From: Candidatus Nitrosocosmicus sp.
Lineage (GTDB): Archaea; Thermoproteota; Nitrososphaeria; Nitrososphaerales; Nitrososphaeraceae
Assembly (NCBI GenBank): GCA_025934495.1
Contig: JAICXY010000015.1
Location: 1 to 45,094, forward strand
DNA length: 45,094 nt
Reading direction: 5' to 3'
A program made the translations under genes and the position numbers. The notes below the pieces were generated by a model. The model was not told where the DNA came from, searched no databases, and saw only the letters and a list, made by a program, of their open reading frames with translations. Below, in pieces: positions 1 through 9,479 of the stretch (its first letter is position 1; each line of letters begins with the position of its first letter).

Positions 1-318
1 CCAAGTACCGCTCCAAGTACCGCTCCAAGCACGTCAAGTAATCCGTTCGGTGATTTGTTTGGTGGTGCTCCAAGCACAGCTCCAAGTACCGCTCCAAGTA
101 ACCCATTGAGTAGTATGTTTGGTGGCACTCCTAGTTCTGAACCAAGTACATCTCCAACTGAGAAAAATAGTCCAACATTTATTGATAAACCATGTCACCC
201 CGGTTCTTGCTTAGGTACTCCTGGATTTTATACAGTAAAGGGACACCACCACTGTTATGAGGGAACAAGAGATTGTATCCAAACTAGTCATTTTAAAGAT
301 GGTCATTATGGAGGATAA
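1..318 (+). CDS. PSTA-repeat protein with C-terminal Cys/His domain (5' truncated)
   Basis: The reading frame is open from base 1 to the TAA at 316-318, so the window holds only the C-terminal part (105 residues). The visible N-terminal half is low-complexity: tandem PSTA units alternating with FGG/LFGG-type patches, encoded by near-identical DNA repeats. The last ~45 residues are a compact Cys/His-rich tail with four cysteines (CHPGSC, then two more) and an HHHC cluster, ending in a Gly-rich tip. Such a linker plus small Cys domain suits a cell-surface or secreted protein, but the signal peptide would lie outside the window. I do not recognise the family. Any downstream TTG or GTG offered as a start would be artificial, because the repeat runs through it. 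Confidence 0.7.
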   Translation, partial: PSTAPSTAPSTSSNPFGDLFGGAPSTAPSTAPSNPLSSMFGGTPSSEPSTSPTEKNSPTFIDKPCHPGSCLGTPGFYTVKGHHHCYEGTRDCIQTSHFKDGHYGG

Positions 319-1012
319 GTAAACATTTACTTTTACCTCTATTTTTTAGTAAACATTATTTTACCCCCTGGAAAGATTTAATTTCTTTTGTTGGCACTAT
401 CAAGAGTAAATTATACATTATAATAAAATGACTATTAAAAATGCCTGAACCAATTTCTTAATCACAATCCTGTGAAGGTATCGTACACTAATTGGAGTTG
501 GAATGTGTTAGCTAAAACCTTGATGATTATATTGAGCAACTTATTAAAAAAATAGAACCTGCTAGAATGTGAATTAGGTCTTTCTATCATCAATTTTCTA
601 TCTGCTAAATGATATTTTTGACATGATGTTTCTCTCTCTTTCCTTTCCTTTATTCTCTTGTGTAGAACATAAAGGTACATGTTTGTATGACAGACCTATT
701 ATCGATAACATATTTTACTATTTCTTAGGATTATATTTGCAGGTCATAATATTTGATTAAAGTGATAAGTCTTTTCTATCGATTAAAGTTGTCTATTTGT
801 ATCTGATTTACTTTTAATATGTGAATTATTTCCTCATTTGTAACACATAAAAGGATCCTTTGGACCAATTATGCTTTGTTGAATGATCCTAAATTCTTAT
901 TTTTATTTCTATTGATGTAAAAAATATTATTATACCATATTTAACTGACCTATATAATCTATTAATTTACGGAAGAAAATTTTTATTTTAAACATGATTT
1001 GTAACTAGGATA
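319..1012. other. Non-coding, AT-rich stretch
   Basis: I see no convincing gene. A 72-codon open frame on the minus strand at 462-680 has no recognisable motif or start context and looks fortuitous. The stretch may contain mobile DNA too decayed to recognise. Confidence 0.5.
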
Positions 1013-1307
1013 GGAAAATTGTTTACTAATTTTATCTAATTTCAATTCAGATTAACATAAATTATTGAAAATGAGTGAAAAAAATATAGTCGATAAATTC
1101 AAAACGGTTGATAAAATTGTTAAGTTAACAGTTATGTAAATACTTGGATATTCTTTCATGTAAATAGAATGTGCTTGTTTAGATTTGCTAGTTTTTAAAA
1201 ACTTGAGAATATATTAAAAAATACAACAATAATTTTGCTGATGAAAACAAGCAGTATTAGTTAACATAAGAACATCCAGTATTCTTTACACAACTGTTAA
1301 CAGAGCC
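1013..1307. repeat. IS6-linked MITE, copy 1, interrupted by another MITE
   Basis: Bases ~1013-1131 align at roughly 80% identity with ~38208-38325, starting at attgtttacta and ending at ttaagttaacag. The last few bases of the element (agcc) resume at 1304, after a 164-bp insertion. The terminus gttaacagagcc is the reverse complement of ggctctgttaac, which differs by one base from the end of the IS6-like element at 44954. I infer a non-autonomous relative of that element. Confidence 0.6.
1132..1295. mobile_element. 164-bp MITE (family 5), copy A
   Basis: The segment begins ttatgtaaatac and ends tttacacaact, which are imperfect inverted repeats. It matches the reverse complement of 26212-26374 along its whole length, with long exact runs such as gaatatattaaaaaatacaa. 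It is flanked by the direct repeat gttaacag at 1124-1131 and 1296-1303, and it splits a different repeat that is uninterrupted at 38208-38329. It contains no coding sequence. Confidence 0.75.
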
Positions 1308-1724
1308 GACCTTGATAATTTATATATATTGTAATTATAATGCCTAAAGAACTCCATTTTTTTGTTTATAGTGATATTTTTAAAATTTAGAAATTTTTTA
1401 CAGTATGCCAATATTCTTAATGATAACTCAAAATATGAAATTAGCTATTATAACATTGCAAACAAAAATAATGTTCGAACGAAAGGCTATTTTAGATAGT
1501 AAAAGATAATGTTTTTGAAAAGTTGGGATTCAAAGATAACTTGTACGGAATCATATTCCATTATTGAAAGAATATTGAAAGGACATTAAAATGGCGATAT
1601 TAACGTGATTTTTAACTAATTATTCAATGGCTAGAAAACCTTTGTACTCTTACATCATCTTAATTAAGTCTTTTGTTAATTGTAAATATCCCTTTATACA
1701 CTGCATTTGTATTTTAAAACAATA
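1308..1724. other. Non-coding, AT-rich stretch
   Basis: No reading frame, repeat or structured RNA could be supported here. Confidence 0.45.
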
Positions 1725-2324
1725 TCAAGCTATCCTACCCTTATTTTTGACATGACGATGTTCTATTACTCTTGCATACCTTCCAATCAACATACCTATG
1801 CCTATAGTGATAAGTAAATCTGTAAAAATTAGTGATATTATTCTAGTCTTAAAACCCATATGTACTAATGGATGGTTTATTATAACTATGTTTCCAGATT
1901 CGGTAAAATTAACTTCTTGATATCCTATGAAAACTAGATTGATTGCAATTCTTACAACTAATACTGTAATATATATCAAATATATTAGCAGTCCTCCTTT
2001 TACATACAGATTGTTATCGCTATCTTTCCAAAATGAAAGATTTTTTTTTGAATACCAATAAGAATAGTATCCCGATAAAATAACTATCATACCATAAGGT
2101 ATGAGGTAAGTTAAAGGCACACCTATAGAAAATGAATTATATATGAGATAAGAAACAATTAATATATAGTAAATTAAAAATATGGTGGATTTTTTAATGT
2201 TAATTTTTGTTCCTCTTAAATTTTTTTTAATTTGTATGGCAATTATTATCGAGGTAATTGTTAATGATATAATTAAAGCGGAAAGATATATTATAGAAAT
2301 ATGATTATCACCATTATAGGGCAA
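1725..2324 (-). CDS. Polytopic membrane protein, possibly CcdC/DUF1453-like
   Basis: The 199-residue protein has about five hydrophobic segments, near residues 10-30, 47-66, 70-90, 110-133 and 163-182. A charged tail (GRYARVIEHRHVKNKG) follows and is probably cytoplasmic. The pattern of short loops and a polar segment between the last two helices recalls CcdC/DUF1453 membrane proteins, but I see no diagnostic motif, so this is a weak guess. The start is a TTG; no ATG or GTG lies in frame between it and the upstream stop. The gene stands alone and points the same way as the cyclase-like gene upstream of it, about 205 bases away. Confidence 0.65.
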   Translation of the reverse strand: MPYNGDNHISIIYLSALIISLTITSIIIAIQIKKNLRGTKINIKKSTIFLIYYILIVSYLIYNSFSIGVPLTYLIPYGMIVILSGYYSYWYSKKNLSFWKDSDNNLYVKGGLLIYLIYITVLVVRIAINLVFIGYQEVNFTESGNIVIINHPLVHMGFKTRIISLIFTDLLITIGIGMLIGRYARVIEHRHVKNKGRIA

Positions 2325-2529
2325 TCTTATAACACTTGGGCTATGAAAACCTTGTATATTATTGTATCCCTAAAATAAAAATCATTATTTTGTTACAGAA
2401 CAAAATACATGTCAACTATTTCCAATGACGAATTAATTATTTATATTTTTAGGACCGGTATGGATTGTTATTGTTTTAAAGCACTTTTACTGTACAAATA
2501 GATCTTTATTTTATCATCGAATATGTCTC

Positions 2530-3870
2530 TTAATTTACAATTTTATTATAGAACTGATGATCAATTTTTGTCATGTTTCTTCCATTCTCGGCAGAATTAA
2601 TCAATTCTTCAAAAAATTGCGCACTTTGTGTATATGTATCGTTATCTACAGAATGTAACCAAAATCTTCTTCTTTTTAAAGGATGAGACTGATCTTTGAT
2701 ATTTATATATTCCATTATGGGACCAAACTGCAATACATATTTGTTATACCATAGTCCTATTCCAACATTGTGAACTATTTTAGGATATTTATTCAAGATG
2801 TTATTAATTCCAGTTGGCTCTATGTGAAATAAATTAACATTATTTTCCGAATGCCATTTAATAAAAAGAAGAGAACTGTTTTGATTGGATTGAATATCTT
2901 TTTCCAGCTTTTCTTTCTCTATTATGATAAATCTATAATTTTTTTTTGTAGAATGTGATATATTTTTTCTTTTTATAGATTTTTCTTGATGACCTAGCAG
3001 ATTCAAAGGTTCGCTATTCTGTATTTCCCAGTATTCGCTTGGTGATAAATAAGTCGCAGAAATGTAATCTGATCCATTTTCAAATAAAACTTTGTAAATT
3101 AATCCCATAGATATAAATCCCATCTCTAAACCTTTTGATGGATTGGTCATTTCCTTGAATTTTTTTATTATGGTTTCAAATCTTTCTTCACAAAAATTTT
3201 GTAGAGGATCAATAAAGTTTTTATCGATTTTATAAGATTGTAAAAGAGGTTTTATATCCAAGGTAGTTTCTATATCTAAATTATTTCCATATTCATTTTC
3301 TTTATAAAGTGAATATATATTTTCTAATTGGTTATGATGTTTTAAGATTATTTTTCCTTTATCAAATAAATGCCAGCAATAATCATTTTTATCGAATAAA
3401 AAATCATTTTTAATCTTTTGAAATGCAAAATCTGTTAATAATATTTGATTAGGCCTGGCCAAATCCATTATCCTTTTTGAAATTACTAATTCATGTCCCC
3501 ATGGAGCATATTCTTTGTGAACTCCATCATCAAAGGATAGAAATGATCCAAAGCCAATTCCTATTCTTACAAGAATTTTTTCTCCATCCTTGAATTGGCT
3601 GTTATAATCCTTTAGTTTTTTATGTACTTCGATAGATAATTCAATTGAATATTTATAATTTAAAAATACAATTAGCATTCCATCTCCTGTAAATGATTTG
3701 TAAATTTCTGGATTGTTATGGATATTTAAAAAACTTAAAATTATATCTTTTAACTTTTTAATTTTTTCTAATTGATAAAACATGGATAGATTGGGATTTG
3801 ATGCACCTACAACATCGATAAAGAAATACCATCCCTCATCAATATTTCTTTCAAGATTATCTTTATACAT
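2530..3870 (-). CDS. Class III nucleotidyl-cyclase-like protein with C-terminal sensor-like domain
   Basis: Residues ~12-195 form a class III cyclase homology domain. FFIDVVG carries the first metal-binding Asp (D19), FTGDG the second (D63), and VRIGIG and a WGHE...KRIMDLA helix follow. The usual substrate-selecting Lys four residues before D63 is Ser, and the transition-state Asn position is Val, while the Arg is kept. True adenylate cyclase activity is therefore uncertain. Residues ~230-446 are a separate alpha/beta domain (YISATYLSPSEYWEI, then FIKWHSENN and VGIGLWYNK) that I infer to be a sensor of the phospholipase D-like type seen in thaumarchaeal signalling proteins. The catalytic half resembles the C-terminal domain encoded at 19448-20860. 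The start is ATG. Confidence 0.75.
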   Translation of the reverse strand: MYKDNLERNIDEGWYFFIDVVGASNPNLSMFYQLEKIKKLKDIILSFLNIHNNPEIYKSFTGDGMLIVFLNYKYSIELSIEVHKKLKDYNSQFKDGEKILVRIGIGFGSFLSFDDGVHKEYAPWGHELVISKRIMDLARPNQILLTDFAFQKIKNDFLFDKNDYCWHLFDKGKIILKHHNQLENIYSLYKENEYGNNLDIETTLDIKPLLQSYKIDKNFIDPLQNFCEERFETIIKKFKEMTNPSKGLEMGFISMGLIYKVLFENGSDYISATYLSPSEYWEIQNSEPLNLLGHQEKSIKRKNISHSTKKNYRFIIIEKEKLEKDIQSNQNSSLLFIKWHSENNVNLFHIEPTGINNILNKYPKIVHNVGIGLWYNKYVLQFGPIMEYINIKDQSHPLKRRRFWLHSVDNDTYTQSAQFFEELINSAENGRNMTKIDHQFYNKIVN

Positions 3871-4163
3871 ATTATTGTGGTTGTTTAAATTATGTGCTAT
3901 GTTTCTTTCATATATTTGTTAGAATATTTTTTATAAATCCTGTGTGTCTAAATTGATATGCAGACTAAGTTTTTCAATGGTCTCTCGTTGACAAATGATT
4001 TGCTGAATTAAATGTGTCTATATTTTTCTTAACCTATGTACTATATCTCTATTAAAAATATATCCTAATTATTAATTTTTTTAAGTGATATCTTTTTTTA
4101 TAAATTCTATTCAACGAGGAATAATAGTAATTGTTAAATAACGTCATAAGAGAAAAAAATATT
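3871..4163. other. Intergenic region, promoter side of the cyclase-like gene
   Basis: AT-rich, with no gene. It must contain the promoter of the minus-strand cyclase-like gene. It ends at the inverted repeat of the IS5-like element. Confidence 0.4.
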
Positions 4164-5146
4164 GAGTCTATCTCAAAATTCGATAAGAATATGTCTTATT
4201 GTTAATCTTAAGGGAAATGTGCCTTGTTGCAACCGTCGTATGAATATGAATAAAAATGAGATCACAAAAATTACTGATAAATTTTGGGATAGATAAGAGA
4301 CATTTTTCCTAAAGGAAAACAAAACACTCTGTATGCCGCCGTTCTATAGTTCAATTTAGAAAAGTAATAGATGATATTGTTTATGTATATTATTAGAACA
4401 GGATGCTAATAGTGGAAGATGCTTCTGCCTAAAGAATATGATTCTACATACAGCAGGCGATTCCTTAAGAAGTGGGTTCAGCTGGACAATTTTAAAAAAT
4501 ATGTGAAATACACTGTTAAAAGAATATGGCCACAGAAAAGGTATCAAATGGGATGGAAATCACTAGTTGATATTATATCGATAAAGTCACCATTAGGGGC
4601 AATGACTGCAGGAAATAATCCTATAGATAGAAGCAAAATGGGCTAAACAAAAGTAGACATATTACTGGATAAAAATAGTGTCCTATTTTTTGCTGTTATA
4701 ACATTAGTAAATAAACGTATATAAAAGTGGTAACAAATGTCATCAATAATATAATTATCAAACGACCAACTGTATTAATATCTACTACTACTACTACAAC
4801 AACAACAAAAAGAAGAATAAAAAGACAGTGTCAACATCTTTGCCTTGACATTGCATACACTTCTAAATCCATAGAACCGCAAATTATCCAACGGGGTATA
4901 TTCTTCATATGCTATATAAAAGAAAAAGAGATGGATAACAGAAGAAAGAGATTTTATGTAAAAAGAATATCCTTCTGCGAAGGATAAACGATGGATGGTT
5001 ATATGGAAAAAACAAATTCATGATTACATAGCAGATTCAGAAAGCTGTTCACAAGATATGAAAAGAAAGTAAAAGAGAAATATCTGGCCCTTGTACAGCC
5101 ATCATTAGTATTATTATTTATAGAAAGATAATTTTGGGATAGACTC
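4164..5146 (+). mobile_element. IS5-like insertion sequence remnant (family 3), ~983 bp
   Basis: The left end gagtctatctcaaaatt (4164-4180) and the right end aattttgggatagactc (5130-5146) are inverted repeats with one mismatch, and both ends are flanked by tatt. A further partial copy of the right terminus (aattttgggatagataag) sits internally at 4280-4297. Bases 4164-4297 may therefore be a short nested non-autonomous element or a duplicated end. The interior holds a decayed transposase gene on the plus strand. A related decayed fragment occurs at 28540-28720. Confidence 0.7.
4419..5140 (+). pseudogene. Decayed DDE transposase of the IS5-like element
   Basis: Two open frames (4419-4646 and 4727-4987) and a third frame to 5140 give consecutive pieces of one DDE transposase. 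The second piece contains LCLDIAYTSKSIE, a form of the conserved LDKGYD region, followed by IIQRG and a YIKEKE patch. The last piece reads RFRKLFTRYEKKVKEKYLAL, the usual C-terminal block of this transposase type, and finishes in the terminal inverted repeat. Several frameshifts and stops separate the pieces, so no active enzyme can be made. A run of ACT/ACA triplets at 4781-4808 may be a slippage expansion. Confidence 0.65.
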
Positions 5147-5283
5147 TATTAAATCAAATAATTTACCTGGAGGATGGAATGGATTGAAGTTGTATTGTTT
5201 ACATAATATAAATTAATTCATCACTTGGTTATATGTGCTTAAAGTTAAAGTATGGTAATATTTTGTATATTGATTTGTATTAT

Positions 5284-5709
5284 TTATATTTGTATTCTGT
5301 ATTTTTTAAATGGATCTGAGTCAAGCTGATCTAATCTTACTGATTTAGGGTTCTCAAATATTTGTTCACAGCAATATTTCATTGAAAATATGGCCATTTG
5401 TTCTAGAATGGGCTTCAAAGCCTCACCTTTTTTAGTTAAAGAGTATTCAATTCTCACCGGTTTCTCATTATAAACTTCTCGCTTTATTATCTTGTCTTTT
5501 TCCATTTCTTTTAGTCTTACTGAAAGAGTTTTCGGGTTAATTTTTTCTATAGAATCAAGAAATTCATTAAATCGTTTCTGTTTCAAAATTATCATATTTC
5601 TTAGTATTAATATCGCAAATTTTTTTCCAATTATGTTAAAAGTGTTATTAACGGGGCATGATTTACAAGCTGTTTCTTCTAACATAAACTGAACTTTTGG
5701 GTCTTCCAA
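5284..5709 (-). CDS. HxlR-family winged-helix transcriptional regulator
   Basis: The 141-residue protein fits the HxlR/DUF24 family in length and layout. A short N-terminus with C15 and C18 (ACKSCPV) precedes helices around IIGKKFAILILRNM and RFNEFLDSI. The recognition helix lies in NPKTLSVRLKEM, and the wing is REVYNEKPVRIEYSLTKKG. The CPV cysteine is the position used for thiol or electrophile sensing in many relatives, which is family knowledge and not shown here. The start is TTG, the only start codon between the upstream in-frame stop and the domain. It is divergent from a Cys-rich protein at 5795, and the two share an 85-base intergenic region with a single evident TATA box, so the regulator probably controls its neighbour and itself. 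Confidence 0.88.
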   Translation of the reverse strand: MEDPKVQFMLEETACKSCPVNNTFNIIGKKFAILILRNMIILKQKRFNEFLDSIEKINPKTLSVRLKEMEKDKIIKREVYNEKPVRIEYSLTKKGEALKPILEQMAIFSMKYCCEQIFENPKSVRLDQLDSDPFKKYRIQI

Positions 5710-5751
5710 CTTACCATTTCAATACCTAATAACTGATTCTTCACTTACTAA

Positions 5752-5759
5752 TTTATATA
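5752..5759. promoter_or_regulatory. TATA box shared by a divergent gene pair
   Basis: The sequence tttatata lies 36-43 bases before the plus-strand ATG at 5795 and 43-50 bases before the minus-strand TTG at 5709. Read on the minus strand it is tatataaa, so it could serve either gene. A regulator bound here would affect both directions. Confidence 0.5.
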
Positions 5760-5794
5760 CTTACTTTATTATAGTTAGCTACAAGGTTAATGAT

Positions 5795-6166
5795 ATGAAA
5801 GAAAATCAATGTGATTATGATTGTTCAGATGAAAAAACTTCAAGTTGTAATTGTAATGGTGATAATTGTAATACAAATTCTTGTTGTTGCAAATCACAAG
5901 ATCATGGAAATAATTATACTGATACTATTACTACAACCAAATATATGTTAGAAAAGGCATTCTATACTGCATTAATGCAAGTCCAGGTTGAGAAAATAAA
6001 GAAAAAAATCGAGACAGAATGGGGAAGTACTTTGGATAAAACCACTGATATAATAATGCAAACAATGACAAAACAATGGCAAGCGGATATCTCTAAATTA
6101 GAATCATCTAAAGAACTATGTCATGAATTAGAAAATATATTTAGTAAAAAAAATCAAGAAGGATAG
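5795..6166 (+). CDS. Small protein with Cys-rich N-terminus, divergent from HxlR gene
   Basis: The 123-residue protein has ten cysteines within its first 33 residues, in CxC, CCC and similar clusters mixed with Asn, Asp and Ser. A helical segment (residues ~48-120) with a Lys/Glu-rich amphipathic character and one further Cys follows. The N-terminus looks like a metal-binding or thiol buffer; the C-terminal part could be a dimerising helix bundle. I do not recognise the family. It is transcribed away from an HxlR regulator that itself carries a CxxC, which suggests a redox- or metal-responsive unit. A TATA box lies about 40 bases before the ATG. Confidence 0.75.
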   Translation: MKENQCDYDCSDEKTSSCNCNGDNCNTNSCCCKSQDHGNNYTDTITTTKYMLEKAFYTALMQVQVEKIKKKIETEWGSTLDKTTDIIMQTMTKQWQADISKLESSKELCHELENIFSKKNQEG

Positions 6167-6312
6167 CAATTAAAATATATTAAAAAGGATATTTTTTTAT
6201 TATTTTTTATTGACAGAAATAAATATTTAATTTTTTATCTTTAAATCTTTTTATTTGCGCTAATAAATATATTATTATTATTATCTTTATATTAAATTGT
6301 TATTTGAGTTAC

Positions 6313-6630
6313 CTAGGATTGATGGATTATATTTTGTTGATATTTTTTCCGAAGATTAATTTTTCTTTCTAGGTAATCAATTATTTGTTCATCTAGTTGA
6401 CAACATTCAATAATTTTAATCCATTGATCATGTCTAAGTTTTATTTTTGTTGATGTTTTGGATTGTGAAGATTCCGATAAAGATATTGCATCTTTTGATT
6501 TGTCTAGAATTCGATAAATATTTTTTATTTTATTGTCGTTTGTTTTTTCAATGCTATTATAAAGGTTCTCTAATATTTTTATTAAATCCACAAGTGTTAA
6601 GTTTATCTCAATATGTGATAATTGTCTCAT
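6313..6630 (-). CDS. Hypothetical 105-residue helical protein
   Basis: The frame starts with ATG and encodes a mostly helical, charged protein, with Leu/Ile heptad-like spacing in residues 8-50 and again near KIIECCQLDEQIIDYLERK. It contains an adjacent Cys pair. No membrane segment, signal peptide or known motif is visible. The plus-strand frame that overlaps it (6447-6683) is hydrophobic noise. It may be a real lineage-specific gene, but the evidence is codon pattern and composition only. Confidence 0.5.
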   Translation of the reverse strand: MRQLSHIEINLTLVDLIKILENLYNSIEKTNDNKIKNIYRILDKSKDAISLSESSQSKTSTKIKLRHDQWIKIIECCQLDEQIIDYLERKINLRKKYQQNIIHQS

Positions 6631-7578
6631 TATTTATCACATGTACAATTATTTTTATTGTCATCAATTTTGTTTCTTTATGAATGATTTTTCCTCCCAT
6701 GATTATTCTTTTATTCTCTTCCACAATCGTATAATGTCGGTTTTAATTATATGAAATGATTAACAATTTATGTGCAATTGATATTATACAATTATTCTAT
6801 AATAATACTCTGCTCTCAATTTATTGTATCAATTCTTTATTATGTTATTGAAGAAAATAAACCAATTGATCCTGGTTTATAATTCGTAGTAGATAAAGAT
6901 ACTCTAATTGCATCTCATATTTTGCTTGAAACGGTTACTATCCAACAAATACTAATTCTAATGTTCCTTATAATTCTTATTAGTTGGCTAGCTGTCCTGT
7001 AATTCTGCCAAAAAATCATCATCGTCATCATAAAACAAAAGGATAATCCACAAGCTATCAAATACATAATAGATTGTTGATCGTTTTAGAAATGAGGCGT
7101 AGATTACTATTATGAATTATAATCATATCTCAACTAATTATTAATTTACATGTTACTGTATGTGAAAAAATCATAATTATAATTAAATAGATAAATTACC
7201 TACTGTTTTGCAAATCGATAATACATATTTTCAACTCAAACTTTCAATTATAATAAAAGAATAATTGGCTATTATACAAAATATTGTTTTTGCTGTTGAT
7301 TTTTCGATAGGTATCTGCTCTGGATTATTTGGACCAGGCTAGAGTACTGAATCTCTGGGATTTGGTTGAAGTGGTGGATTTGGATCACCTTTTAATTATC
7401 CCAATTGACATGGTATCATTATCATTTTGTCTTTCTTTTAGATGATTTTTATTATTATTGTGTAAAATAGTATAATTATAATTCTTGAAATTGATTTTCT
7501 ATGCTGCAAATAAAAACAGAACTGGATAATGATAAAGGGTTTGATTCAATTTAAATATTTTCAACTTAATTGAAAACT
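6631..7578. other. Long intergenic region
   Basis: No intact gene. A short stretch at ~7301-7413 reads as Gly/Phe-rich peptide (GICSGLFGPG, then GGFGSPFNYPN) with two in-frame stops and may be a trace of a lost surface protein. The last ~60 bases include tttaaatatttt, a plausible TATA element for the gene at 7579. Confidence 0.4.
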
Positions 7579-7989
7579 ATGAACGATAATGACGAGATTC
7601 TTGAATTCTTGATAAGAAAAGTTGAGGAAACAGGAATCGGTGCAGGAATTACATTGTGTTTAAATGGTTCAATATTGACTGGAAATTTAATTAAATCTAG
7701 AGTTTACTATGATAAAATGATAGAAATGTATGATTTTGATAACAGCCAATTAACTGCAAAGAATCAGGAAGAGATAGATAAATGGAGCGATTACCATGCA
7801 GAATATGTTGATTTAATAACTGAATTGAAAAAAAAAGATAATCAACAAAACTTAAAATATATTCATTTGGAAAATGTAACCTTTCGAAACGTCCATTCGA
7901 ATATTTTAACCCAAGCGATAGTTTGGAGAGGAAGGCTGTCTTCTATAGATGGATTCTCGATTGGAATATCTACAAATTCTATTTTATAA
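7579..7989 (+). CDS. Conserved hypothetical protein, weakly GvpU-like
   Basis: From the ATG at 7579 (a TTG nine bases earlier is also in frame) the product is 136 residues. The core has the form GAGITLCLNGSILTGNLIKS followed by a Tyr-containing helix. This resembles the beta-rich opening of GvpU-like and related small proteins that begin with a xxVNGxxxxGxL strand pair. The C-terminus (YIHLENVTFRN, WRGRLSSIDGFSIG) adds a second beta-rich section. It has no signal peptide or membrane span. The assignment rests on one motif and should be treated as tentative. Confidence 0.6.
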   Translation: MNDNDEILEFLIRKVEETGIGAGITLCLNGSILTGNLIKSRVYYDKMIEMYDFDNSQLTAKNQEEIDKWSDYHAEYVDLITELKKKDNQQNLKYIHLENVTFRNVHSNILTQAIVWRGRLSSIDGFSIGISTNSIL

Positions 7990-8159
7990 TTATTTTTGTA
8001 TTATATTTCCAATAGGTAATTGGCTAGCATTTAATTTAAGGATCTAATCCAAATGCAAAACAATTAAATTACATAAATAATTTTATTTTTTATCCCTAGC
8101 ATATTTATGGATTGATTTAAAAAAGAATATTTTTATTAGATGTAGATTAATGAATAGTA

Positions 8160-8435
8160 ATGGATTTTATTAATCGCAACATTAAAAGGTTAAACCTGTA
8201 TCCTGAAGATAAATTCGGATTTGTTAATCGAGTACCTCAGATACCTTCAAATGAAATAGAACAATTACATAACGACCTCTTTAAATCGATTAAAATGAGA
8301 GCAGAACATAAAATAGATAACCAAAACAATCAGGAATCATTTGAAAAATTGGTTCAGCAAATGCATGGACAAGATACATCAAACATATCTGATTTAACAA
8401 AAGATTTCGAAAGAAAAACTAAAAGAAATTATTAA
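8160..8435 (+). CDS. Hypothetical 91-residue hydrophilic protein
   Basis: The ATG-started frame gives a soluble, Asn/Gln/Lys-rich protein with a helical middle part (EIEQLHNDLFKSIKMRAEHK). No known motif, membrane span or Cys cluster is present. An A/T-rich element (aatatttttatta) about 25-40 bases upstream fits an archaeal promoter. It lies 170 bases after the preceding gene on the same strand but appears to have its own promoter. Confidence 0.5.
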   Translation: MDFINRNIKRLNLYPEDKFGFVNRVPQIPSNEIEQLHNDLFKSIKMRAEHKIDNQNNQESFEKLVQQMHGQDTSNISDLTKDFERKTKRNY

Positions 8436-9444
8436 GACAATATATTCATTATTTTATATTTTACGATTTTTACCTGGAATTCTGAATTTATTTGAGATAG
8501 GAAAAAATATTATAAATATTATCATAAGAGCAAAAACTAACTAAAATTTTTCAAGTCTTAAGCATAAGCACTCGTTAACATCGCGTGTACCTTCATCAGA
8601 CAACATAATAGCAATATCTTACCAAATCTCAACAGAGAATGGTGTGGTAAGACAATTTTCTTATTTTCGATAAGATCGTTCTAGATGTATTTGGAATTGA
8701 GGAATAATATGACCGGATATTTTCCCTTGAAATTATACCTTTTTTATTATTTACATTTTTATATAAAAGGCGAACTCCTTCTCTTAACCAAACATAAAAA
8801 AATGATGCTTTTGCAACAGTTCTTAAAAGAGTTACCGTAAAACGCCATCACAGCCGCTTTCAATGTGATTGAATGTATTCTGTTTTTGGAATTCATAAAG
8901 AAATAGGCATATTCTATCTCGGGCTTTTCATTAAGATAACCGCGCTGCAAGAATATATTAAAAATATTGATCTATAATTTTGTTATTGTATAAAATATTA
9001 TTATTATGTTAAACAAATAATTTTTGTAGGGCGATACTATTGTCTATTTTCTAATGAATCAAAAGATGAAATTTTCTTTAATCTTTCATTTCTTTTTAAA
9101 TGTATTATAGAATTAACATTTATTTTAATTAATTGCTGCTGCTGTTTTTAGTAATTCTTTTCTCTCTTATAAAATTCTGTTCTTGCAGCTGATTTAAATC
9201 ATAATAAACTCTGCAGCTTGTTCTATATATTGTCGTCAATATTTTTGAATATGTTTTATTCTATCATATAAGAAAACGTTCCTTTTTCAAAACAATATAC
9301 TTTGTTATGTTTCTGATAATAAAGATAATGGGAATGATAAACAAACAATTAATATATAAACAATATACCCATATATTAAAAAAGAATGTTTAAACTATTT
9401 ATTTTATTGTTCAAAATAAATGAATAGTATTTTTTAAGAAAAAC
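8436..9444. other. Long intergenic region before the ATP synthase operon
   Basis: No gene that I can support. A minus-strand open frame at 8759-8950 (63 codons) has no start context or motif. The rest is AT-rich, with long poly-T and poly-A runs. The right edge carries the promoter of atpK. Confidence 0.4.
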
Positions 9445-9454
9445 TCTTATTATA
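9445..9454 (+). promoter_or_regulatory. TATA box of the ATP synthase operon
   Basis: cttattatat is centred about 30 bases before the ATG of atpK. Transcription would therefore begin at or just before the start codon, giving a leaderless or nearly leaderless mRNA. No other convincing promoter is seen until the end of atpI. Confidence 0.5.
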
Positions 9455-9479
9455 TGACACAATTATAAACTTCGTCTAA

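Noticed and set aside
462-680. Minus-strand 72-codon open frame
   Set aside because: No motif, odd composition and no promoter or start context; it lies in AT-rich non-coding sequence.
7301-7413. Gly/Phe-rich peptide trace resembling a surface protein
   Set aside because: Two in-frame stops and no start; too short to call even as a pseudogene.
8759-8950. Minus-strand 63-codon open frame with several aromatic and Cys residues
   Set aside because: Looks transposase-like at first, but no ordered blocks or terminal repeats could be found.
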